Origin: an uncultured Clostridium sp.
GTDB lineage: Bacteria; Bacillota; Clostridia; Peptostreptococcales; Peptostreptococcaceae
Direction: 5' to 3'
Assembly: GCA_900539645.1 (NCBI GenBank)
Contig: UQCY01000018.1
Location: 1 to 21,232, forward strand
Length of the DNA stretch: 21,232 nt
The notes below the pieces were generated by a model. That model had not been told where the DNA came from and searched no databases. It saw nothing but the letters and a program-made list of their open reading frames with translations. Of this stretch, positions 7,818-14,308 are shown in pieces; the first letter of the stretch is position 1, and each line of letters begins with the position of its first letter. The translations under genes and the position numbers were made by a program.

Positions 7818-8912
7818 CTATTTAATTTTCTTGTTGCTTCTATATTTATACGCAATCCAATAATCAACCACTCTAGATAGACACTCTACAAGTATCTGTC
7901 TATCTAGGTAGTTTTCTTCTATTGAATACTCTACTTCTTCATCTGTGTGAACCTCAGCATTTCCAAATGCCCTAATTATATGCATATATGCAGTAATTCT
8001 TGGAGATGCAAGTTCTGCTTTTCTCATATACTCAATTCTCTGGAATAGGTTTCTGTTTCCAGCCTTATCCCCACCTATATCGTATATGATAAACTCAAGC
8101 ATTTTTCTCGCCAATACGCAGAACTCAAACTGTCTTAGCTCTCTGCTCTCAATTCTTGCTTCAAACTCAATTAAAACATCACTTCTATCTCTTTTCTTGA
8201 ATTTTCCAGAAGTAACCTGCTCTCTGTAGTATTTCATCTTAGACCACATATCGCAAAGAATTTCGTCGCATTGCTCATCGCTAAACACATTTTCCTGATC
8301 GACATCAGTTCTGTTTAGGATTTCATTCATCTTCCGGTCAAATTTCATAACCCTTTCTCTATCGTTATCGACTATGTATATCCCGTCTAGGTTGTATGTC
8401 TTTTCCATAGCAAATCTACTTTGCTCTACAAGTATGCTGAGAATTTCATCGTCTGGTAGATTTTTTAAACAAGAACCCATAACCGGCATCGCTATATTCT
8501 CTATATTTATACCAATACCATCTGCAAGATTTATCACCGCAAATAGATTTCTTATTCTCTCTGCAAAACATTCAGCAGTTATTGTTCTATCATCTAATTC
8601 TATACAGGCAATTCTTTTAAAACCTACCTTTTCAACGTCAAATTCCTTAGACATCCAAACTCCAAGCGACTTGTTTAAATCTAAAACTGCCTCTTCCTGT
8701 ATTTCTTTCATAGACATCCCGTATTTTTCCATGAAGCTTTTTTCAAATGCCTTCTGCGTAGATCCTTCATGGTATTTATATGATGCAAGGACTAATAGGT
8801 CTATTGGGTAGTAAAATTCTGTAAGGTCTGCATAATGTAACTCGATAAATTTTATCCCCGAAACTGTCCCAAATTCATTTCTGTTTAAATATACTTTTGT
8901 GTGCTTATTCAT
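7818..8912 (-). CDS. Hypothetical protein, macro-domain-like N-terminus and DUF4145/HEPN-like C-terminus
   Basis: I do not recognise a named family for this 364-aa protein. Residues about 20-200 resemble a diverged macro (ADP-ribose-binding) fold. YADLTEFYYPIDLLVLASY stands where macro domains have GDIT...DAIVNAAN, and IENIAMPVMGSCLKNLP (about 137-153) stands where they have the PaistG segment, followed by an IYIVDNDRERVMKF strand. The usual Asn and Gly-rich binding residues are not evident. Residues about 250-356 are helical and carry IIRAFGNAEVH (R314, G317, N318, H322), like the RxxGNxxxH core of DUF4145/HEPN-type domains. No signal peptide or membrane segment is seen. It starts the unit with uvrC (11 nt gap) and hprK. 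The ribosome binding site is weak (GGCGGTGG). Both domain assignments are by eye. Confidence 0.6.
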   Translation of the reverse strand: MNKHTKVYLNRNEFGTVSGIKFIELHYADLTEFYYPIDLLVLASYKYHEGSTQKAFEKSFMEKYGMSMKEIQEEAVLDLNKSLGVWMSKEFDVEKVGFKRIACIELDDRTITAECFAERIRNLFAVINLADGIGINIENIAMPVMGSCLKNLPDDEILSILVEQSRFAMEKTYNLDGIYIVDNDRERVMKFDRKMNEILNRTDVDQENVFSDEQCDEILCDMWSKMKYYREQVTSGKFKKRDRSDVLIEFEARIESRELRQFEFCVLARKMLEFIIYDIGGDKAGNRNLFQRIEYMRKAELASPRITAYMHIIRAFGNAEVHTDEEVEYSIEENYLDRQILVECLSRVVDYWIAYKYRSNKKIK

Positions 8913-8930
8913 AGAAAAACCACCGCCTTC

Positions 8931-8961
8931 AAAAAAAGCCTGAAAAAATATTTTTCAGGCT
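8931..8961 (-). terminator. Intrinsic terminator after the ABC permease gene
   Basis: The stem AGCCTGAAAAA/TTTTTCAGGCT (8937-8947 and 8951-8961) is followed on the minus strand by seven T (8937-8931). It lies about 50 nt after the permease stop and ends only 18 nt before the next gene's ATG at 8912, so it also lies in the leader of that gene. Confidence 0.85.
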
Positions 8962-8979
8962 GTTTAATTTCTTTATTTA

Positions 8980-8985
8980 ATTATA
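8980..8985 (-). promoter_or_regulatory. Possible -10 element for the macro-like protein-uvrC-hprK unit
   Basis: TATAAT on the minus strand lies 68 nt before the start at 8912, in the only gap available for a promoter. No convincing -35 hexamer is seen upstream. If used, the transcript would cross the terminator hairpin at 8931-8961. Confidence 0.3.
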
Positions 8986-9010
8986 CTTTAAAAACAAATT
9001 ATTTTCATTA

Positions 9011-11671
9011 CTAATTCTCTCTTAATCTTTCAACAATTGTTGCTTTAGATACAAATTTGTAAATTACTAGCGGTAATACTATCCCTAATAGTATAAACAT
9101 AGGCATAACTATTAAAATTGATGTTATTGTAAATTTGTAAGTAAAGAACCAAAACATATTTTCTATAGTTTTTCCAATAAATGGATTTAATATTATTGAT
9201 AGACCTAGAGAAAGAACTCCAACTCCTAAAGCGTAGTATAAACCTTCGTATACTAGCATAGTTTTTAGCTGTTTTCCTGTCATACCAACAGATTGTAGCA
9301 TTGCAAATTCTCTTTTTCTAGTAATTATACTTGTAAGAATTGCATTGAAGAAGTTAAGTACTCCTATTAATCCTACTATAAAGCTTAGTGCTCCACCCAT
9401 TAATAAGAACATAGAGCGCATACTTTCAAATTCTGCTACATATTTTTCCTTGCTTTCATAGTCGTATTCTTGCTTTTGATTTGTTGTGTAATCTTTAAGG
9501 AAAGATTCCATCGCTGAGTTTGATTTTTTTGTTGTGTTGAATGCATATAGCATTATAAAGTCTGTTCCAGAGTCTTGTATGAAAGTCTTATCATTTAATA
9601 TAAACTCATTAGCTCCATAGTAACGATAAGATAATGCTTCTGGTACAGTTACTATCGCTGATACTGTGTATTCTACATCTTTATATTTTTTAGCTCTTGA
9701 ACTAGAAACTACTCCAGATTGTTTGCTAGGGTCAAAATCTTTTGGATATACTTTACCTGTTTCTGGATTATAGTATTCCATTTCTTCTACATATCTAAGC
9801 GTAATTTTATCTCCTACTTTCGCCCACCGTGACTCTTTTTTAAATTTTCCATAGTCATCTTCATCATATACAGCTGCGATATTTCTACTTCCTGGATCGT
9901 ATACTTTTGAAAGATCTCCTTCCCAAACTTTTAGTTTGTCTAATGCTAATTTTTCCATTCCATAAATCTGTGCTCTATCAACAATACGCCCATCTTTTGT
10001 TTTTTCTTCTAGTTTTATTCTTTTATCTATTTCTTCTTTTTTAAGGGAATATTTATAGTTATTTCTATAAGCTTTTTCTGTTATAAATTCTTGTACAGTT
10101 GAAGTCTTTCCGTATATTTTACAGCTATCTGTTATTCCTTTTTGCTTAGAAATATATTCTATATCTGATGGCAATAAAGCTTTATCCTTCTCAAAAATAC
10201 CATCTGATTGGAAGTATGAAGCATTTGCTAATACAAAATCTGTAGATACAAAATTAGATACATATTTATCCATATCAAAACCTTTTGTAAATAAAACTGT
10301 AAAGTTCAATAAAACAACCGCTAATGATAAAGAAATTATAGTTACTATAGTTTTTCCACGACTTCTACCTAAGTTTTCTTTTGCCATTAACCAAAGCGAT
10401 ACTTTCTTTGATGTTTTTTTAGATTTCTTTTTGATATTGCTTCCTTCTGTGTATCTAACTGCTTCTATTGGAGAAACTTTTGATGCTATTCTTCCAGGTC
10501 TAATACAAGAAATCCATACTGTTAATAAAGTAAAGATAACAGCAAAGATAAATATACCTGGGCTAATAGAAACCACATTTATAACATCTAATTGTGCCAT
10601 TACTACTGCTGTTAAAGATTTTCCTACTATCCAACCTGCAAGTAATCCAAAAGGAATTCCTATTAAACTAAGAAGTATTGCCTGTTGACGAATAATCTTT
10701 TTAAGCTGGCGAGGAGTTGTACCTATTGTCTTTAATAATCCATAAAATCTAATATCATTTGCCACTGAAATCTGGAATACATTGTATATAATTAGATACC
10801 CTGTAAAAACAATAAGTAATAATATAAGCACTATAGCTAATACTAAGGATAAGTCCATACTTTCTTCTAATTGTGCACCACTATATCCCCAGTTAACACC
10901 TATTTTGATATAATTACTTTCTTTTAAATTATCTTTTCCTTGATATCCATGATTATTAAGAACAGTTTCCATATTTTCTGCTATATTTCGAGAACTTTTG
11001 AACATAACATCCATATTCCAACTTCCTGTCATTCCATCTGTAGCTTTTCCTGGTATAAGATTTACCTCTTTAAAAATAGACTCCGCTCTACTTTCTGGAA
11101 TTAAAATCTGATTTGCTACAATTGCTTCATCATATTCCCAATATCCACTAAGTGTGAAAGTTTGTGTTGTTTCTTTTCCATCTACATCAAATGTAAGAGT
11201 CAATTTTTCACCTATTTGGGGTTCTACTCCTAATAGTTTAAGTACTTTTGTATCTGTCGCTACTTCATCTGTTCCCTCTTTAGGTAATCTTCCGGTTGTA
11301 GGGTCACAGTACATAAAGTGTGCCTCATTTTTATCAGCGTATCCAATTTCTACATGACTTTTATTAAAGGGTACTTTTGTAGGCATTCCTACAAAACGTC
11401 TTTCACCGTATTGTTTTATTAATGGATCGTCTTTTATTTCTTCAAACTGTTCCTCTGTCATAGCTTTAAAACTACCATGACTCCAAGCGCCACATTGACG
11501 GAAATTTGATTCCTGCATCCCTTCATTTATAGAAAATGCAATTGTAAATAGTGATGTGAACAGCAATGTAGTCAATGCAATCGCAAAAACGGCAATTAAA
11601 TTTCTAGTTTTTCCAGCTTTAAATTGCTTGATACTCAGATTACGAATACATTTTTTATTTTTAACTTTCAT
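9011..11671 (-). CDS. FtsX-family ABC transporter permease
   Basis: This is a large permease of 886 aa with two FtsX-like domains. TM1 follows a basic N-terminus (about residues 25-47) and leads into an extracytoplasmic domain of about 220 residues. A three-helix FtsX block (about 280-390) follows. A second unit repeats the layout: one helix near 438-460, a second large external domain of about 280 residues, and a C-terminal three-helix block (about 760-875). Both halves carry the FtsX motif near YGLLKTIGTTPRQLK and FAMLQSVGMTGKQLK. Such proteins act with MacB/LolD-type ATPases, often in mechanotransmission, export or antibiotic response and not classical import. The start is placed at the ATG at 11669-11671, 8 nt after AGGGGG. 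A GTG three codons earlier touches that site and cannot be used. The substrate is unknown. Confidence 0.9.
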   Translation of the reverse strand: MKVKNKKCIRNLSIKQFKAGKTRNLIAVFAIALTTLLFTSLFTIAFSINEGMQESNFRQCGAWSHGSFKAMTEEQFEEIKDDPLIKQYGERRFVGMPTKVPFNKSHVEIGYADKNEAHFMYCDPTTGRLPKEGTDEVATDTKVLKLLGVEPQIGEKLTLTFDVDGKETTQTFTLSGYWEYDEAIVANQILIPESRAESIFKEVNLIPGKATDGMTGSWNMDVMFKSSRNIAENMETVLNNHGYQGKDNLKESNYIKIGVNWGYSGAQLEESMDLSLVLAIVLILLLIVFTGYLIIYNVFQISVANDIRFYGLLKTIGTTPRQLKKIIRQQAILLSLIGIPFGLLAGWIVGKSLTAVVMAQLDVINVVSISPGIFIFAVIFTLLTVWISCIRPGRIASKVSPIEAVRYTEGSNIKKKSKKTSKKVSLWLMAKENLGRSRGKTIVTIISLSLAVVLLNFTVLFTKGFDMDKYVSNFVSTDFVLANASYFQSDGIFEKDKALLPSDIEYISKQKGITDSCKIYGKTSTVQEFITEKAYRNNYKYSLKKEEIDKRIKLEEKTKDGRIVDRAQIYGMEKLALDKLKVWEGDLSKVYDPGSRNIAAVYDEDDYGKFKKESRWAKVGDKITLRYVEEMEYYNPETGKVYPKDFDPSKQSGVVSSSRAKKYKDVEYTVSAIVTVPEALSYRYYGANEFILNDKTFIQDSGTDFIMLYAFNTTKKSNSAMESFLKDYTTNQKQEYDYESKEKYVAEFESMRSMFLLMGGALSFIVGLIGVLNFFNAILTSIITRKREFAMLQSVGMTGKQLKTMLVYEGLYYALGVGVLSLGLSIILNPFIGKTIENMFWFFTYKFTITSILIVMPMFILLGIVLPLVIYKFVSKATIVERLREN

Positions 11672-11683
11672 AACTGCCACCCC

Positions 11684-12352
11684 CTAATGCTCTACAATCT
11701 TGCCGTCTTCAATACGAATTATACGGTCTGCTAATTGAGCAATTTCTTCGTTGTGGGTAATCATTACTATTGTCTGTGCATATTTTTGACTAGTTACTTT
11801 TAATAATCCGAGTACATCTTGGCTTGTTTTTGAGTCAAGGTTTCCTGTTGGTTCATCGGCAAGTATTATAGCTGGTTTTGAAGCTAGTGCCCTTGCAATA
11901 GCCACACGTTGCTGCTGACCACCAGATAAGTTATTTGGAAGATTATCCAATTTATTTTCTATCCCTAGTGTTTCAATTATACTTTTGATATACTCTGCAT
12001 CTGGCTCTTTCCCATCAAGCTGGATTGGAAGTACAATATTTTCATATACGTTTAAAACAGGAACTAGGTTATAATTTTGGAATACAAATCCAATTTTTCT
12101 ACGTCTAAAAATAGTTAGCTCCTCATCTTTTAAAGAGAAAATATTTCTATTATCTACTGCTACATTTCCTGATGTTGGTCTATCTAGCCCACCTAGTATA
12201 TGCAATAATGTTGATTTCCCAGAGCCAGATGTTCCAACAATAGCAACAAATTCTCCTTTTTCTACTGAAAAATTAACTCCATCTAGTGCATGGACTTCAT
12301 TTTCACCTGAGCCGTAAATCTTTATTAAATTATCTGCTTGTAAAATTTTCAT
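11684..12352 (-). CDS. ABC transporter ATP-binding protein, MacB/LolD/BceA type
   Basis: The 222-aa ATPase is the usual length for the type that pairs with FtsX-like permeases. It has Walker A GTSGSGKST (about 39-47), the Q-loop region FVFQNYNLVPVLNVYENI (about 88-105), the signature LSGGQQQRVAIARAL (about 142-156), Walker B IILADEPTGNLDS (about 161-173) and the switch His in MITHNEE. The stop codon overlaps the ribosome binding site of the permease gene, so the two are translationally linked. GGAGGTG lies 6 nt before its ATG. It begins its own transcription unit, since a terminator (12432-12480) separates it from the kinase gene, and its promoter region carries a 12-bp inverted repeat. Confidence 0.95.
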   Translation of the reverse strand: MKILQADNLIKIYGSGENEVHALDGVNFSVEKGEFVAIVGTSGSGKSTLLHILGGLDRPTSGNVAVDNRNIFSLKDEELTIFRRRKIGFVFQNYNLVPVLNVYENIVLPIQLDGKEPDAEYIKSIIETLGIENKLDNLPNNLSGGQQQRVAIARALASKPAIILADEPTGNLDSKTSQDVLGLLKVTSQKYAQTIVMITHNEEIAQLADRIIRIEDGKIVEH

Positions 12353-12367
12353 ATCTCACACCTCCAT

Positions 12368-12428
12368 AACATAAATTTTCTTAGAGTTATATGTAGAAAT
12401 TTATTATTCTCATTCCAAAATTTATGTT
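12368..12428 (-). promoter_or_regulatory. Promoter of the ABC operon flanked by a 12-bp perfect inverted repeat
   Basis: TTGGAA (12413-12418), a 17-nt spacer and TACATA (12390-12395) form a plausible minus-strand promoter. The repeat arms AACATAAATTTT (12417-12428 as read on the minus strand) and AAAATTTATGTT (12368-12379) are exact reverse complements, 37 nt apart. One overlaps the -35 hexamer and the other lies just after the expected transcription start. This is a natural place for an operator, for instance of the neighbouring response regulator. A 5'-leader hairpin is less likely, because only one arm would be transcribed. Confidence 0.5.
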
Positions 12429-12431
12429 TCT

Positions 12432-12480
12432 AAAAAAAATCTGTATATAAAAGATGTTCCTTCATCTCTATATACAGATT
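12432..12480 (-). terminator. Intrinsic terminator after the histidine kinase gene
   Basis: A long stem, AATCTGTATATA with TATATACAGATT, extends inward through paired AGATG/TTCATCT around a short loop (12438-12480). On the minus strand it is followed by eight T (12439-12432). It separates the regulator-kinase unit from the ABC unit. Confidence 0.85.
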
Positions 12481-12548
12481 ATCTCATACAAATCTTTCCA
12501 CATTCTTTCTGTAAATATATCAATTCTAACAGTTTTGTTAGATTTCAT

Positions 12549-13448
12549 CTATCTCGGAATATATACAGAAAATGTAGATCCTACTCCTAGCTCTGATGTT
12601 AGTTTTATATATCCACCCTCACTAGAGATAATTTCTCTTGTTAGATAAAGTCCTATTCCTACACCCTCATCGTTGTGTACTGATTGAGAGCGATAAAAAC
12701 GTGAAAATACCTCTGCTTGTTCAGATTCATCTATCCCCATTCCTGTGTCTGATATGTCTATTCTTGTAAATATTTCATGCTCTTTGACATTAATATTTAT
12801 TTCCCCTATATTTGTGTATTTTATTGCATTATCTACAATATTTCCCAGTGCTTCTGTAGTCCACTTTCTGTCAAAAGTAGCTTTTGATGTTGTCTTTTCA
12901 ATGTTTAATTCTAGATTTTTGTTTTTAGCTTTAGATATATACCGTTCATATATATCTTTTAGCATAGGTTGAATTTCTTCTTTTCTTGGCGATAAGTTTA
13001 AAATTCCATTTTCCAATCTTGAAAGTTTTACAAGAGATTTTATTAAGAATTCTAGTTTTTCAGCTTGTTGTTTAATTGCTTCAACATTAGAGCGCATATC
13101 TTCAGATAAATCTTCCTCTTCTATTAATTCACTGTACAAAATAAGATTTGAAATCGTAGTCTTAGTCTGATGTGATATATCAGAAATCAAAGTCTTTATT
13201 TTCTCTTTTTCCTTCATAATATTTTTGGATGAGGTGCTTGATGAGGATAGATAATTAGAGAACTTTGTTTCTAATGCAGACAATCTACTTTCGTCGAATT
13301 TTGTTTCTGAGTATTCACCATCAGCTGCAGAGTCTATCATTTTTTCAAGTGTATCCATAGTTCTTTTAGTGCGTACATGATTTATTAAAACAACTGTAAA
13401 AGCTGCAATTATGCTAATTAACGCCAATACTACAATAAATTTACTCAT
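12549..13448 (-). CDS. Sensor histidine kinase with a single N-terminal membrane helix
   Basis: The 299-aa kinase has one transmembrane helix (about residues 3-24) and no extracellular domain. A linker of about 60 residues leads to a HisKA dimerisation domain with the phosphoacceptor in ISDISHQTK (His93) and LSRLENG near 143-149. The HATPase domain shows the N-box EALGNIVDNAIKYTN, G1 DTGMGI, F-box FSRFYRS and G2 GVGIGLYLTREI. The gene overlaps the regulator gene by 8 nt. With nothing outside the membrane to bind a ligand, it probably takes its signal from a partner, most simply the neighbouring permease with large external domains, as in BceS-type systems. That partnership is inferred from gene order. 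The TM count is by eye. Confidence 0.93.
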   Translation of the reverse strand: MSKFIVVLALISIIAAFTVVLINHVRTKRTMDTLEKMIDSAADGEYSETKFDESRLSALETKFSNYLSSSSTSSKNIMKEKEKIKTLISDISHQTKTTISNLILYSELIEEEDLSEDMRSNVEAIKQQAEKLEFLIKSLVKLSRLENGILNLSPRKEEIQPMLKDIYERYISKAKNKNLELNIEKTTSKATFDRKWTTEALGNIVDNAIKYTNIGEININVKEHEIFTRIDISDTGMGIDESEQAEVFSRFYRSQSVHNDEGVGIGLYLTREIISSEGGYIKLTSELGVGSTFSVYIPR

Positions 13449-14136
13449 CTTTATTCACCCAACTGTACCCTATTCCATAGACTGTCTTGATATAATCCTG
13501 TGCACCAAGTTTGTCACGAAGTCTTTTTATACTTACAGAAAGTGCATTTTCATCTACATATTTTGCTCCATCAGTCCAAATGTAGTCTATCAGCATATTA
13601 CGACTTACTGTTCCACCTTGATGCTCTACTAATATTTTTAATAACTTTTGCTCTGTTTTGCTTAGTTCTATATTTTCTTCATCGGCTAAAAATATCATAT
13701 TATCAAAGTCAAATACAAAACGATCCATTTTAAATATCTTTTCATTTTTTCCATTTTCATTTTTTAGATTAATAGCATTTTTTCTAAGTTGTGTGTTTAC
13801 CCTTGCTCTTAAAACTGCTAGAGAAAATGGCTTTGTTATGTAGTCATCCGCACCTTGTTCAAGACCCTCAACAATATCCATATCTGTGTCGTTGGCTGTA
13901 AGTAAAATCACAGGTCTAATAGAATTATCTTCTTTTAATTCTTTTAGAAAGTCTAATCCATTTCCATCTGGCAAATTTATATCCAGTAGTATCAATGATA
14001 CATCGTCAATTTCTAGTTGTTCTCTTGCGCTTTTTAAATCCATACAAGATATAATTTTTCTATTTTCTGATTTTAAGGCTTTGCACAATCCTTGATTGAG
14101 CCTTAGGTCATCCTCTACAATTAAAATTTGTTTCAT
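13441..14136 (-). CDS. OmpR/PhoB-family response regulator
   Basis: The N-terminal receiver domain has the acidic pair in ILIVEDD, the phosphorylated Asp in LILLDINLPDGNG, the Thr in LLTAND and the Lys in YITKPF. The C-terminal half is a winged-helix DNA-binding domain (IELSKTEQKLLKILVEHQGG, VDENALSVSIKRLRDKLG, IKTVYGIGYSW). The gene product is a DNA-binding activator or repressor, probably of the ABC operon and of itself. The start is placed at the ATG at 14134-14136, because GGAG lies about 8 nt before it. The upstream in-frame ATG (14146-14148) overlaps that site and has no ribosome binding site of its own. With this start the protein is 231 aa, typical of the family. The nearest relatives by layout are VncR/BceR-like regulators. 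Confidence 0.95.
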   Translation of the reverse strand: MKQILIVEDDLRLNQGLCKALKSENRKIISCMDLKSAREQLEIDDVSLILLDINLPDGNGLDFLKELKEDNSIRPVILLTANDTDMDIVEGLEQGADDYITKPFSLAVLRARVNTQLRKNAINLKNENGKNEKIFKMDRFVFDFDNMIFLADEENIELSKTEQKLLKILVEHQGGTVSRNMLIDYIWTDGAKYVDENALSVSIKRLRDKLGAQDYIKTVYGIGYSWVNKDE

Positions 14137-14183
14137 TTTTTTCTCCATTTTTATTAGTATTTTTCTTATATTTTTATATTATA

Positions 14184-14211
14184 ATTATACCTCAGACAAA
14201 TTTGTTGTAAA
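14184..14211 (-). promoter_or_regulatory. Promoter of the regulator-kinase operon with internal palindrome
   Basis: TTTACA (14206-14211), a 16-nt spacer and TATAAT (14184-14189) form a strong minus-strand promoter about 48 nt upstream of the start at 14136. The spacer contains the perfect 10-bp palindrome ACAAATTTGT (14196-14205), a possible operator. Confidence 0.65.
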
Positions 14212-14247
14212 GAAAAAGAGACTGTTGCATATCTTACAGCAGTCTCT
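14210..14247 (-). terminator. Intrinsic terminator after uvrA
   Basis: Stem AGAGACTG/CAGTCTCT (14217-14224 and 14240-14247) with a T-rich tail on the minus strand. T also follows on the plus side (14247-14250), so it could act in both directions. It abuts the -35 box of the downstream regulator promoter. Confidence 0.8.
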
Positions 14248-14308
14248 TTTGTTAGTCATAATCTTTTATAAATTTTCTAACTAAAAAACTTGAATTTTTT
14301 TCTTGTCT

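Noticed and set aside
8374..8811. Plus-strand 145-codon frame inside the macro-like gene
   Set aside because: It is antisense to an open reading frame with domain features and good spacing to uvrC, and its own composition is Ser/Ile/Leu-rich shadow sequence.
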